NCBI GenBank assembly: GCA_937885465.1 | Contig: CAKZZM010000174.1 | Span: forward strand, 1-24,673 | Length of the DNA stretch: 24,673 bases | Direction of reading: 5' to 3' | DNA from: an uncultured Bacteroidales bacterium | Lineage (GTDB): Bacteria > Bacteroidota > Bacteroidia > Bacteroidales > Paludibacteraceae | In this document: positions 7,396-15,679 of the stretch, one piece after another | Numbering within the stretch: the first letter of the stretch is position 1 | How the letters are laid out: each line of letters starts with the position of its first letter | Translations under genes and position numbers: made by a program | The notes under the pieces: model-generated | Database searches by the model: none | The model's input: only the letters and a program-made list of their open reading frames with translations | Told to the model about the DNA's origin: nothing

Positions 7396-8103
7396 TTATT
7401 TTTTGTTTCCGAAAATACGGAGAAGGTAAAGAAAGAGATTGATAAAGTCTAAGTAGAGTGTTAAGGCTCCCATCAGGGCGAACTTCATTGTGATATCGTT
7501 AACATCGTCGGCAAGAGCAAGTGTGTTGCGGATTTTCTGTGAGTCGTATGCCGTCAGACCGGCGAAGACGATAACGCCAATACCGGAGATGAGCAAATCG
7601 AGTCCGGAACTTTGCACAAACATATTCACAACCATGGCAATTATTAAGCCGATGAGTGCCATAAGTCCGAATTTACCTATTGCGCTGAGGTCTTTTTTTG
7701 TGAAAAATCCAATCAGTGCCATACCGGCATACATACCTGCTGCAATGAAGAAGGTGGTAGCAATACTGCCTATTTCGTATGCGATGAAGATAACGCTCAA
7801 TGTCAATCCATTGACGACACTATAAAGGATGAACATCACTGTAGCAGTAGAGAACGACATCTTTTCGATGCGGGCGGAGAGCCAAATCACCAGTACTAAC
7901 TCTGCAATCAGTAAACCTATCCAAATTAGTTGATTTCCAAAGATAAAGTTTATCATCATCTCAGAGCGGGCTGTTACTAATGCGGTTAGGCCGGTTATTG
8001 CGAGTGCGGCTGTCATCCAAAGATAGACGTTACGCATAAGTGTTGCTACTACCGAGTCATCTACTCGGCGGGCTTCTAATGTGTTAAAATCAAGATCTTG
8101 CAT
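7396..8103 (-). CDS. Bax inhibitor-1/YccA-family membrane protein
   Basis: A 235-residue inner-membrane protein of the BI-1 (TMBIM/YccA) family, with seven hydrophobic segments starting at about residue 30 (MRNVYLWMTAALAITGLTAL) and a last segment near 208-230. Typical features are the N-terminal MRNVYLWM(T/A) entry, the AYDSQKIR motif near residue 187 and an acidic residue in the final helix (LYLDFINLFLYLLRIFG). Relatives leak calcium or modulate FtsH protease; which applies here is unknown. It lies directly before gdhA. Upstream are a 7-base-period word array and then pfkA. Confidence 0.92.
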   Translation of the reverse strand: MQDLDFNTLEARRVDDSVVATLMRNVYLWMTAALAITGLTALVTARSEMMINFIFGNQLIWIGLLIAELVLVIWLSARIEKMSFSTATVMFILYSVVNGLTLSVIFIAYEIGSIATTFFIAAGMYAGMALIGFFTKKDLSAIGKFGLMALIGLIIAMVVNMFVQSSGLDLLISGIGVIVFAGLTAYDSQKIRNTLALADDVNDITMKFALMGALTLYLDFINLFLYLLRIFGNKK

Positions 8104-8111
8104 AATATTTT

Positions 8112-8139
8112 AGTTATAAGTGATTAGTTGTAAGTTATA
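8112..8139. repeat. Four-unit 7-base-period array (AGTTATA-like words)
   Basis: AGTTA, AGTGA, AGTTG and AGTTA begin at 8112, 8119, 8126 and 8133, exactly seven bases apart, nine bases upstream of the BI-1 start codon. The rest of the 118-base gap to pfkA shows nothing I recognise. Confidence 0.7.
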
Positions 8140-8221
8140 AATGCTTGGCGTATGTGCCGTGAGTTAAAATGGTTGCGGTCTGTGTCCTAAGGCAGAACGC
8201 TGTCGGCTCGCCTATTGCCAA

Positions 8222-9205
8222 TCAGATAGAGAGAATTTGCAGTGCGGCAACTTTGTCGGGCTTAACATCTTTATCCTTCTTAATAGCTTTAGAGAAAGGA
8301 ACATAGACTATCTCGTCGTTTACGATGCCTACCATTATGCTTCTTTGGTCTTCGAGCAGAGCATTGACTGCTGCCACTCCTAATCGGGAGGCGAGAATAC
8401 GGTCGTAGGCTGTAGGTGATCCTCCGCGTTGCAGGTGTCCGAGAATAGTAACGCGCACATCGTATTCAGGGTGGTTCTTAACAAGGACATCTGCCAGTCC
8501 TTGTGCGTCTCCTGGAAAGGTATGTTCTGCTACGATAACGATACTTGAGTTCTTTGATTTTCTCAATCCGTGTCCGATGAAAGCCTCTATCTGCTCCTCT
8601 GCCGTCTTGCGTTCAGGGATGATAGCCGCCTCGCAACCTCCGGCGATAGCCGAGTTGAGGGCAAGGAACCCTGCATCGCGCCCCATAACCTCAATGAAGA
8701 AGATACGCTCATGTGAGGTGGCCGTGTCGCGAATCTTATCCACGCAGTCCATAATAGTGTTGAGGGCGGTGTCATAACCAATGGTAGAGTCTGTTCCGCA
8801 AAGGTCGTTATCTACAGTGCCGGGAACGCCGACAATAGGTATGTTGTACTCTTTCGTGAAAGCCTTAGCACCGGTAAAAGTACCATCGCCGCCGATAACG
8901 ACAAGAGCATCTATCTCTTCGCGTTTGATGGTTTCATAGGCTGTTGCGCGACCCTCTACGGTGCGGAACTTCTCAGAGCGGGCAGAACGAAGTATAGTAC
9001 CGCCGCGACCAATGATACCGCTCACATTCTCACTGTGAAACTCCTCTACTTCGCCTTTGATAAGACCTTTATAACCACGGAAGATGGCTTTTACCTTTAT
9101 ACCATGACAAATAGCAGCGCGGGTTACCGCACGAATAGCAGCATTCATTCCCGGAGCATCACCACCTGAGGTGAGAATTCCGATAGTTTTAATCTCGTGT
9201 TCCAT
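8222..9205 (-). CDS. pfkA: ATP-dependent 6-phosphofructokinase
   Basis: Phosphorylates fructose 6-phosphate to the 1,6-bisphosphate, the committed step of glycolysis. The 327 residues match bacterial PfkA. Visible motifs are TSGGDAPGMNAAIRA (12-26) and GGDGTF (105-110), where glycine rather than aspartate at the fourth position points to ATP rather than pyrophosphate. PGTVDND (128-134) carries the catalytic aspartate D132, and EVMGRDAGFLA (172-182) binds substrate. It follows the GGGP-synthase gene by 57 bases on the same strand; no separate promoter was recognised, so read-through from the porQ run is possible. Confidence 0.96.
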   Translation of the reverse strand: MEHEIKTIGILTSGGDAPGMNAAIRAVTRAAICHGIKVKAIFRGYKGLIKGEVEEFHSENVSGIIGRGGTILRSARSEKFRTVEGRATAYETIKREEIDALVVIGGDGTFTGAKAFTKEYNIPIVGVPGTVDNDLCGTDSTIGYDTALNTIMDCVDKIRDTATSHERIFFIEVMGRDAGFLALNSAIAGGCEAAIIPERKTAEEQIEAFIGHGLRKSKNSSIVIVAEHTFPGDAQGLADVLVKNHPEYDVRVTILGHLQRGGSPTAYDRILASRLGVAAVNALLEDQRSIMVGIVNDEIVYVPFSKAIKKDKDVKPDKVAALQILSI

Positions 9206-9212
9206 AGTGTAT

Positions 9213-9248
9213 AGTTGTTTAGTTGTAAGTTATCAGAGGTTAGGTTAC
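9213..9248. repeat. 7-base-period word array (AGTTGT/AGGTTA words)
   Basis: Related words begin at 9213, 9221, 9228, 9235 and 9242, spaced 8, 7, 7 and 7. It fills most of the 57-base gap upstream of pfkA. Confidence 0.6.
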
Positions 9249-9262
9249 TGCGTTGTTTGATG

Positions 9263-9997
9263 TTAGAAGTGTCGTGCGGAGCAGAAGAGATTGAGCTCTT
9301 CGGCGTGTTGCTCAAGGTGATTGCCGACGACTACTATATCTGCACCGGCTTGCCATGCTTCTTGTGCCTGCTTGGCTGTACAAATACCACCGCCGACAAT
9401 AAGCGGGCAATCGATTTCTTGTCTTACTCGCTTGATTACTGAGGCATTAATGGGGTGCTCAGCCCCGCTCCCGCCCTCAATATATATGAGTCTCATACCG
9501 AGCAAAACGCCTGCGATGGCTGTATCAGTAATGCGAATAATATCTGCTTCGGGAATGGGCATTGTGCTTGTTATGCGAGCCGTTGAAGAAACAGAATCAC
9601 CTACAAGTATATATCCCATCGGAAGTACTTCTATACCGCTGTCACGAACTGCTCGAGCACTCTCCACTTGCCAACCAATCAAAGCATCGGGGTTATTACC
9701 CGATATAAGCGAGAGAAAAAGAACGGCATCGGCTTTGTCGCTGAACTGCGAAGGGTGCCCCGGAAACAAAACAACAGGTATTTCCCGAGTCCATCGCCTA
9801 AGAGTCTCAATAAGAGGAGTGGTACTTGCCGTATAAGTGCTCCCGCCTACAAAAACGAAATCCGGTTTTGATAGCAGAATTTGCTGCCCGATAATTTTGA
9901 CGGTATTGCCGTCCGTGAGGTTCTCGGGGTCTAATAGCACCGCTAACATCTTTTCGTTATTGTTCTTTTTGCTCAGTATATATTGTTCAATATTCAA
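9263..9997 (-). CDS. Geranylgeranylglyceryl/heptaprenylglyceryl phosphate synthase family; TTG start
   Basis: A TIM-barrel prenyltransferase that joins a polyprenyl diphosphate to glycerol 1-phosphate, making an ether-lipid precursor; the family is best known from archaea but Bacteroidota carry their own group. Key elements are D23 in LLDPEN, the glycerol-phosphate-binding YIEGGSGA (172-179), VGGGI (201-205) and VGNHLE (224-229). The prenyl length cannot be read from the sequence. The reading frame begins with TTG at 9997, which overlaps the last 11 bases of ispH. The next in-frame ATG (residue 17) would cut into the first strand (AVLLDPEN), so the TTG is preferred. Position directly after ispH links precursor supply to lipid synthesis. 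Confidence 0.87.
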   Translation of the reverse strand: MNIEQYILSKKNNNEKMLAVLLDPENLTDGNTVKIIGQQILLSKPDFVFVGGSTYTASTTPLIETLRRWTREIPVVLFPGHPSQFSDKADAVLFLSLISGNNPDALIGWQVESARAVRDSGIEVLPMGYILVGDSVSSTARITSTMPIPEADIIRITDTAIAGVLLGMRLIYIEGGSGAEHPINASVIKRVRQEIDCPLIVGGGICTAKQAQEAWQAGADIVVVGNHLEQHAEELNLFCSARHF

Positions 9998-10862
9998 AGT
10001 TTTGTATCTTTTTTGCTATTTTTTCCATCAGCCATTGCGGGGTAGATGTTGCGCCGCAAATGCCAACGGAACAGGTTTGGGAGAAAGTAGATAAGAGCGA
10101 TGTGAACATCTCTTTGGTCAGTTCTGCCTCATGACTCACAAAAAGAGTGTTCGCGTTTACCTCTCTGCACTGCTTATACAGCACTTTGGCGTTTGAGGAT
10201 TTTTCTCCGCCGACGAAGATGACTATATCGTGTTGCGATGCAAACCTCCTTAAATTTTCCACTCTGCCCGCCACATTGCGGCATATAGTGTTATGGTACT
10301 CAAACTTTACGCCTTGCTCTAATTTTTCGGAAATGGCAAGTACTAACTGCTGAAATTCTTCAACATCCTTAGTCGTTTGTGAAAAGAGATAAATATCCTT
10401 TTTATAGTCAAGTTTGCTCAGTTGTTCTTTGTTTTCTACTACGATTGCGTTTCCTTCGGTCTGCCCGACCAGTCCTACCACTTCTGCGTGCCCTTCTTTG
10501 CCGAAGATGACAATTTGTGCATCGTTGTGCCGGCTATATGCATCTCTAATTCGCTTTTGCAGAGCGAGAACAACGGGACAAGAAGCATCAAAAAGTTGTA
10601 TCTGCCTTTCTTCCGCCGTTCGATAGGTGGCAGGCGGTTCACCATGGGCGCGGATAAGTACTTTTTTGTTCGTCAGGTTACTGAGGTCGTTATACGTGAT
10701 TGTTACTAATCCTTTATCTGCCAACCGCTTAACCTCTTCTTCGTTATGCACTATGTCACCAAGGCAGTATAAAGTACCTTTTTCCAACTCTTCTTCGGCA
10801 CGAGCGATAGCGCGTGTTACTCCGAAGCAGAATCCCGAACCGTTGTCAATATCAATTAGCAT
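9987..10862 (-). CDS. ispH: 4-hydroxy-3-methylbut-2-enyl diphosphate reductase
   Basis: The last enzyme of the MEP pathway, reducing HMBPP to isopentenyl and dimethylallyl diphosphate with a 4Fe-4S cluster. The three cluster cysteines are C12 (GFCFGV), C95 (DASCPVV) and C194 (NTICR). Substrate residues H39 (DIVHN), H73 (RAHGEPP) and H125 with E127 (KEGHAEVVG) are present. The start is the ATG at 10862, whose A is shared with the TGA stop of cmk (TGATG); a TTG one codon earlier lies inside cmk and is not needed. The product is 291 residues. The tail overlaps the GGGP-synthase start by 11 bases, so translation is probably coupled through cmk, ispH and that enzyme. Confidence 0.95.
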   Translation of the reverse strand: MLIDIDNGSGFCFGVTRAIARAEEELEKGTLYCLGDIVHNEEEVKRLADKGLVTITYNDLSNLTNKKVLIRAHGEPPATYRTAEERQIQLFDASCPVVLALQKRIRDAYSRHNDAQIVIFGKEGHAEVVGLVGQTEGNAIVVENKEQLSKLDYKKDIYLFSQTTKDVEEFQQLVLAISEKLEQGVKFEYHNTICRNVAGRVENLRRFASQHDIVIFVGGEKSSNAKVLYKQCREVNANTLFVSHEAELTKEMFTSLLSTFSQTCSVGICGATSTPQWLMEKIAKKIQNFEY

Positions 10863-11575
10863 CAAATATTGATGTGGTCTTCAAACAGATGCATGATAAT
10901 ATCCATTTGTTCTTCGCGAGTCAAATCGGAGTTATCAACTGCTATTGCGTCTTCCGCTTGCCGCAGCGGGCTTTCTTTCCTGTGGGTATCTCGATAATCG
11001 CGTTCTTGAACATCGTGCAGCACTTCTTCATATACAGGGTGCTCACCTTTGCTTTGCAACTCTAAGAAGCGTCGTTTGGCTCTTTCCTCAGGTGAAGCGG
11101 TGAGAAAGAGTTTAAGTTCTGCATTAGGAAATACCACAGTACCTATATCCCTGCCGTCCATTACTATTCCTCCTTCTGCACCCATCGCTTGTTGGGCGGC
11201 AACTAAAAAAGCCCGCACTTCTTTTATAGTGCTTACTTGTGATGCCATATTGCCGACAGCGAGCGTGCGAATTTCTTTTTCCACATCTTCGCCGTTGAGT
11301 AATGTGTGTTGACCGTCGGATGTCGGAAGAAAAGAAATATGAATATTGTTCAGTTGCTCTATTATGCACTCTTTATCGCGGTGAGTCAGCTCTAATGAAG
11401 CAACGAGCGGATTATTGTGAATATTGTCGTTGAACCTCAAAAAATAAAGAGCCACAGCGCGATACATTGCACCTGTATCAACATACTTATAACCCGCTCG
11501 CCGAGCAAGTTCTTTGGCTATTGTACTTTTTCCGCAAGACGAATAGCCGTCGATGGCCACAGTTATCTTTTTCAT
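10862..11575 (-). CDS. cmk: Cytidylate kinase
   Basis: Phosphorylates CMP and dCMP for nucleotide recycling. The P-loop is GYSSCGKST (10-18), followed by YVDTGAMYRAVALY, the CMP-binding region, and MDGRDIGTVVFP with the usual acidic and arginine residues. At 237 residues it is of ordinary length. Its ATG follows the porQ stop without a gap (TAAATG), and its TGA overlaps the ispH start. The order porQ, cmk, ispH also occurs in Porphyromonas gingivalis, as far as I recall. Confidence 0.95.
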   Translation of the reverse strand: MKKITVAIDGYSSCGKSTIAKELARRAGYKYVDTGAMYRAVALYFLRFNDNIHNNPLVASLELTHRDKECIIEQLNNIHISFLPTSDGQHTLLNGEDVEKEIRTLAVGNMASQVSTIKEVRAFLVAAQQAMGAEGGIVMDGRDIGTVVFPNAELKLFLTASPEERAKRRFLELQSKGEHPVYEEVLHDVQERDYRDTHRKESPLRQAEDAIAVDNSDLTREEQMDIIMHLFEDHINI

Positions 11576-12595
11576 TTATTTTAAGTATTCGTTAATATCG
11601 AGTGCCAATGTTGCCTGATAGGTGAAGTTTCCCCTTGTGTATTGAGAAAAAGCGAAGCCGACTCTCACGCTTTTGATATGCAGTCCGGCACCGAGAGCAA
11701 ATCCCGCCAATGAGCGTTGATCTTTTAGTTGCATCTCCATACGCCGGCGGTGGTTATAACTCAAGGTGAGCCAGAAAATATCTTTCTTTGGGATAATATC
11801 AATAGCCCAAACGGTATGACGGAACAGCATGTCGTACCATCTCACACTTTCATTTTCTGATGTCCCGTAATCAAGATTCCACCTCTGCATATTGTGGATG
11901 GTTAGAGAGAAACGGAGCGGGGCATGAGGAAGTTTATACGAAAGGCCTAACTGAAGATTCAGTGGCATTGTCTCTAATTTCTGCCCCGACTCATCGGAGT
12001 AGAAACCTTTTAGTTGCCAGCCTATGTTTTGAAGCGTTAGACCTACCTGCAAAGTAGAGTCGGGAAGAACAAAATATCCGCCGACATCTGCACCTAAAGC
12101 GAAAGAGTGGTACGCCTCGTATGCTGAATATACGGGTTTGAGTGCTGCTCCGACGCGAAACATCGGACCTAACTGGCGGGCATACATAATATCAACAAGG
12201 AAGTCGCGGGCAGAAAAGGTGGTGCCGCTCAGAGTCCCATATTCATCGGAATAGGCGAACTTGCCATAGTCAAGATAATGAACGGCTATTCCCCCGTAGT
12301 TATCACCCCAATTGTGACCGTATGCTACACCTGCAAAGTTCATTGATGCCCCGTAGAAGGCATAACTCATAGAAAGACTATTATGAGTGGAAGAAGAAAG
12401 TAGCGCGGGATTATTAAGCGCAAAAGAAATATCCCCGTCGTAACCCAAACTCACATTTTCACCTCCGTGCGCATTATGCCGAGCAGAGTAGGGAAGATTG
12501 AGAAAATTAAAAACACTACTCCCCGCTTGTGAGTAAGCTGAGATGGAAAACAACAATAGTGTAAGTAAATTTATATATCTTGTTATTTTAGTCAC
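11576..12595 (-). CDS. porQ: Type IX secretion system protein PorQ; GTG start
   Basis: An outer-membrane beta-barrel protein of the FadL-like fold. In P. gingivalis PorQ, together with PorU, PorV and PorZ, belongs to the complex that removes the C-terminal sorting signal from type IX cargo and attaches it to lipopolysaccharide. Residues 1-22 are a signal peptide (LLTLLLFSISAYSQ) and the mature protein opens with the typical SSVFNFLNLPYSARHNAHGG. The barrel ends with FTYQATLALDINEYLK. The start is GTG at 12595, just inside the leader of a good promoter; no ATG precedes the signal peptide. Length 339 residues fits the family. It implies a type IX system elsewhere in the genome; no other component is in the window. 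Confidence 0.9.
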   Translation of the reverse strand: MTKITRYINLLTLLLFSISAYSQAGSSVFNFLNLPYSARHNAHGGENVSLGYDGDISFALNNPALLSSSTHNSLSMSYAFYGASMNFAGVAYGHNWGDNYGGIAVHYLDYGKFAYSDEYGTLSGTTFSARDFLVDIMYARQLGPMFRVGAALKPVYSAYEAYHSFALGADVGGYFVLPDSTLQVGLTLQNIGWQLKGFYSDESGQKLETMPLNLQLGLSYKLPHAPLRFSLTIHNMQRWNLDYGTSENESVRWYDMLFRHTVWAIDIIPKKDIFWLTLSYNHRRRMEMQLKDQRSLAGFALGAGLHIKSVRVGFAFSQYTRGNFTYQATLALDINEYLK

Positions 12596-12614
12596 AATAA
12601 GTGATTTTAACTTG

Positions 12615-12646
12615 CAAAGTTATAAAAAAATACTTGTTTTTACAAA
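12615..12646 (-). promoter_or_regulatory. Promoter of the porQ-cmk-ispH run
   Basis: On the minus strand TTTG-N20-TAACTTTG, a full match to the Bacteroidota primary promoter. The -7 element is 12615-12622 and the -33 element 12643-12646. The leader before the porQ GTG would be only 10-15 bases. Confidence 0.75.
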
Positions 12647-12674
12647 CAAAACGAAAAAAAACAAAAAAAATGTT

Positions 12675-12689
12675 TGGCACGGTGTTTGC
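12675..12689 (+). promoter_or_regulatory. Sigma-54 type promoter upstream of the Spy-like gene
   Basis: TGGCACG-GTGT-TTGC matches the -24/-12 consensus TGGCACG-N4-TTGC, with the invariant GG (12676-12677) and GC (12688-12689) exactly ten bases apart. Transcription should start near 12700, leaving a leader of about 130 bases. An enhancer-binding activator would be required; no activator gene or clear enhancer dyad is visible nearby. Confidence 0.75.
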
Positions 12690-12828
12690 GTCCTATGGGT
12701 ATAACTGCAGTTTTGATGTACTCTACATTTAAGTACAAAGTTCTATGTTTATTGATGTTACGAAACTATAATTACAGACTTTTTTGAGGTTTGCATTATA
12801 GTTTCCGATTAAAAGAAAGGACCAAGTT

Positions 12829-13314
12829 ATGAAAAAATTAGTTTTAGCGGCGATAGCCGGAATGTTTATTTTTGCAGCCAATGCTCAATCTAAGCAAGAA
12901 TTACCGCCTCATCACATGAATGTGCAAGAGCATGCTCGTCATCAGCGCGATAAAGTAATGGAAAGAATGGAGTTCAGGCGTGAAGACGCACAAACAAGAG
13001 CGGTGCACAAGGCTCTTCGTTTGAAAGAGCAGTTGCTTTTATCAGACGAGCAGTATGATAAGGTCTATAAGGTATATTATGATGCCTTCAAGTCTTTTGA
13101 AAAAGAAAGAGTAGCAAAGGATAGTAAGGACGAGAAGACATTTCGTGGAAATGTGGAGGCTCCTCATGACTCAGTAGCAGTCGAGAAAAAGCGCGAAGAA
13201 CACCTTAAACGTGTTGCCGAGTTAGAAAAACCAATGAAAAAAATCCTTAACGAAGAGCAGTTTAAGCGTTGGAAAGAATTAGAGACAACTCCACCGAGAA
13301 GGCATAATAGATAG
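12829..13314 (+). CDS. Spy/CpxP-like periplasmic protein, LTxxQ-type motifs
   Basis: A secreted, highly charged helical protein of 161 residues. Residues 1-19 are a signal peptide with cleavage after ANA. The mature part has two LTxxQ-like motifs, LLSDEQYDKVYKVYYDAF near residue 70 and ILNEEQFKRWKELE near 145, separated by charged helix. This resembles the Spy/CpxP envelope chaperone and stress-sensor family and its Bacteroidota relatives. The C-terminus is basic (PPRRHNR). It is transcribed away from porQ from a sigma-54-type promoter and followed by a strong terminator, so it looks like a single-gene, conditionally expressed unit. The ATG lies ten bases after AAAGGA, a better than usual ribosome-binding site for this phylum. 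Confidence 0.78.
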   Translation: MKKLVLAAIAGMFIFAANAQSKQELPPHHMNVQEHARHQRDKVMERMEFRREDAQTRAVHKALRLKEQLLLSDEQYDKVYKVYYDAFKSFEKERVAKDSKDEKTFRGNVEAPHDSVAVEKKREEHLKRVAELEKPMKKILNEEQFKRWKELETTPPRRHNR

Positions 13315-13342
13315 TACTTGTTGCGTATTATATTTATTGGTT

Positions 13343-13389
13343 AGTAAAACGACATAGGCGAGCCTTTTGCTCACCTATGTCGTTTTACT
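13343..13389. terminator. Bidirectional terminator between the Spy-like gene and tpiA
   Basis: A 21-base inverted repeat (arms 13343-13363 and 13369-13389, one mismatch) around the loop CTTTT, with A/T-rich bases at both outer ends. It lies between convergent genes and can serve both. Confidence 0.9.
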
Positions 13390-13439
13390 TTTCACCTATA
13401 ATTATCGTGCATTTCTTTGCGCCTCCGTTAATCGCTTAT

Positions 13440-14189
13440 TTATCTTGCAGCGATAATAGCGCGGAACTTCTCTCCGATGAGTGCTGCACCACCGATAAGG
13501 CCGCCATCTACATCCTCGTTAGCAAATAGTTCGGCAGCGTTTTTCTCATTGCATGAGCCGCCATAAAGGATAGTAGTGTCCTCTGCCGCTTGTTTGCCGT
13601 ATTTCTCTGCCACAAGAGAACGAATATAGGCATGCATCTCTTGTGCTTGTTCAGGAGTGGCGGTCAGACCTGTGCCGATAGCCCACACGGGTTCGTAAGC
13701 GAGAGTGATATTATTCCACTCCTCAGCCGTGAGATTGAATACAGAGCCTTCCAGTTGGGCTTTTACTATTTCGTTCTGTTTGCCTGCTTCGCGCTCTTCT
13801 TTCACTTCGCCGATGCAGAAAATAGGTTTCAGACCATTGTCAAGCGCGAGGCGCACTTTCTCGCGAAGGATAGCATAATCTTCGTGGTAATAGGCGCGAC
13901 GCTCTGAGTGACCGAGTATAACATACTCTGCTCCCGTTGACTTAACCATTGCAGCACTCACTTCACCTGTAAAAGCACCCTTATCTTTGTCTGCGCAGTT
14001 CTCTGCCGCCACTTTGATAGGCGAGCCCTTTAGCAGTTCTGACACCGTGGCAAGGTGGATAAAAGGCGTGCCGATAACAACGGCGCACGACGGATTCTTC
14101 ACTGTTTCTTTCAATTCTGTAGCCAACGCTACACCTTCTTGCAGGGTCTTGTTCATCTTCCAATTACCTGCTACCATTTTTGTTCTCAT
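13440..14189 (-). CDS. tpiA: Triosephosphate isomerase
   Basis: Interconverts dihydroxyacetone phosphate and glyceraldehyde 3-phosphate. Catalytic residues are all present: N9 and K11 in GNWKMNK, H94 in ILGHSERR and E166 in AYEPVWAIGTG. The phosphate loop is LYGGSCNEKNA, and GGLIGGAAL closes the barrel. At 249 residues it is full length. It stands alone between the terminator at 13343-13389 and queA; the 74 bases upstream show no promoter I can defend. Confidence 0.97.
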   Translation of the reverse strand: MRTKMVAGNWKMNKTLQEGVALATELKETVKNPSCAVVIGTPFIHLATVSELLKGSPIKVAAENCADKDKGAFTGEVSAAMVKSTGAEYVILGHSERRAYYHEDYAILREKVRLALDNGLKPIFCIGEVKEEREAGKQNEIVKAQLEGSVFNLTAEEWNNITLAYEPVWAIGTGLTATPEQAQEMHAYIRSLVAEKYGKQAAEDTTILYGGSCNEKNAAELFANEDVDGGLIGGAALIGEKFRAIIAAR

Positions 14190-14263
14190 AGTAGTAATAT
14201 TTTGTTATTGTTAAACTTATATCACAATTAGTTGCGTATGTTCTCTATTTGCATGTTGTGTTA

Positions 14264-15679
14264 TCATACTGACGATTTGACTAAAAGGCTACTGTCGCCG
14301 TATGAAAGAAAGCGAAAATCGTGGTCGAGAGCATAGCGGTAGATGTCTCTCCAACCTTTTTCTCCGACAAAAGCGGAAACCAACAGAAGTAAGGTGGAGC
14401 GAGGTTGGTGAAAATTAGTTATCATTCGATTAACGATACGGAAACAGAATCCGGGTTTTATCATTATTTGCGTTTCAGCATGCATTGTGTCTTGTCCTGT
14501 GGCATCAAGATATGCAAGAAGTGCTTCTAATGCTTCTTCGGTAGTTAACGAATGTTCTTTTTCGTAAGGCTCAAACTGCTGAACAGACAAGGTGTGCTTG
14601 TTATCTAACGGGCAAAGGTGTGACGGCAGTTCTCCGCTCATATCTTTTTCTGCTGCATCAGTCATTGCCGAGCGAGCTGTTTTGATATACTTATTCGCTT
14701 GCTCTCCCCAATAATATAAACTTTCTAATGTTCGTACGGATGTTGTACCGACAGCCACGATATTTCCGAGATGTTGCTTAATAGTTTCTATAGTTTTTTT
14801 AGGAACAGCGACTATCTCTCGATGCATAGGGTGCTCGTTGGCATCAGCCGTTTTGACGGGCTGAAAAGTACCGGCACCGACATGCAGTGTCAGATCTGCT
14901 ATTTGTATTCCTCTTTGCTCGAGGTCGGAAAGTACTGCGGGCGTAAAATGCAGACCTGCAGTCGGGGCGGCAACGGAGCCTTTTATGGCCGAATACACTG
15001 TTTGATATGTTGTTTTATCGCTTTCTTCAGTCTTGCGGTTAAGATACGGCGGGATGGGCAATTCCCCTATTTTATCGATTATTTCGGCGAAGGAAACGAA
15101 CTCGTTTTCCCACGAGAACTGAACTAAGAAATCACCTGCTTGTCGGAGCTTAGGTGCGGCTTCATCTCTTGTCTGTTTTCCCTCTTGCGATGGGGTAAGC
15201 CGTAGTGGTGCGTCTGCCGTCCCGCTTTTTTCTGCTCGCAGTATGAGGTCCTGACTCACCTGCATTTCCAGTGCGCCTGTTTTCCATTTTTTGAGGTTGC
15301 CTATCATGCATTTCCATACACAGCTCTTTGTTGAAGAAAGAGCCAGTTGATAGTCGCTTGGCTCTACGGGTTCTAAGAGAAAAATTTCGATGCGAGCTCC
15401 TTGTTGATTAGAGGCTGTTGATTGCTCGCCTGATGTAGGCTTATTGTCTCCCGCCTGTTTCTTATGAAACACGAGGCGAGCCTGAATAACGCGGGTGTTA
15501 TTCCTAACGAGCAATGCATCGGAAGGTAGAAAATTGCCAATCCGGCAGAAGCGACTCTCTTGTATCTCTCCGTCGTGCCAAACAAGCAGTTTGGAACTGT
15601 CACGCTCCGGTAGCGGATATTTGGCAATCCTGTTTTCCGGCAAGGGATAATCGTAATTATCAATTAGTAATGGCTGCAT
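14264..15679 (-). CDS. queA: S-adenosylmethionine:tRNA ribosyltransferase-isomerase, with insertions
   Basis: Transfers and rearranges the ribose of AdoMet onto 7-aminomethyl-7-deazaguanine in tRNA, giving epoxyqueuosine. The N-terminus (NYDYPLPENRIAKYPLPERDSSKLLV) and the blocks GSVAAPTAGLHFT (234-246), LHVGAGTFQPV (265-275) and NRMITNFHQPRSTLLLLVSAF are typical. At 471 residues it is about 100 longer than most QueA proteins. The extra length lies at about 73-94 (polar, Q/S/N-rich), 148-182 and around 330-365, all looking like solvent-exposed loops. The ATG overlaps the stop of the methyltransferase gene (TAATG), which suggests coupled translation in an RNA-modification operon. Confidence 0.94.
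   Translation of the reverse strand: MQPLLIDNYDYPLPENRIAKYPLPERDSSKLLVWHDGEIQESRFCRIGNFLPSDALLVRNNTRVIQARLVFHKKQAGDNKPTSGEQSTASNQQGARIEIFLLEPVEPSDYQLALSSTKSCVWKCMIGNLKKWKTGALEMQVSQDLILRAEKSGTADAPLRLTPSQEGKQTRDEAAPKLRQAGDFLVQFSWENEFVSFAEIIDKIGELPIPPYLNRKTEESDKTTYQTVYSAIKGSVAAPTAGLHFTPAVLSDLEQRGIQIADLTLHVGAGTFQPVKTADANEHPMHREIVAVPKKTIETIKQHLGNIVAVGTTSVRTLESLYYWGEQANKYIKTARSAMTDAAEKDMSGELPSHLCPLDNKHTLSVQQFEPYEKEHSLTTEEALEALLAYLDATGQDTMHAETQIMIKPGFCFRIVNRMITNFHQPRSTLLLLVSAFVGEKGWRDIYRYALDHDFRFLSYGDSSLLVKSSV

Noticed and set aside
10863..10865. TTG start of ispH one codon upstream
   Set aside because: The ATG at 10862, overlapping the cmk stop as TGATG, is the natural start.
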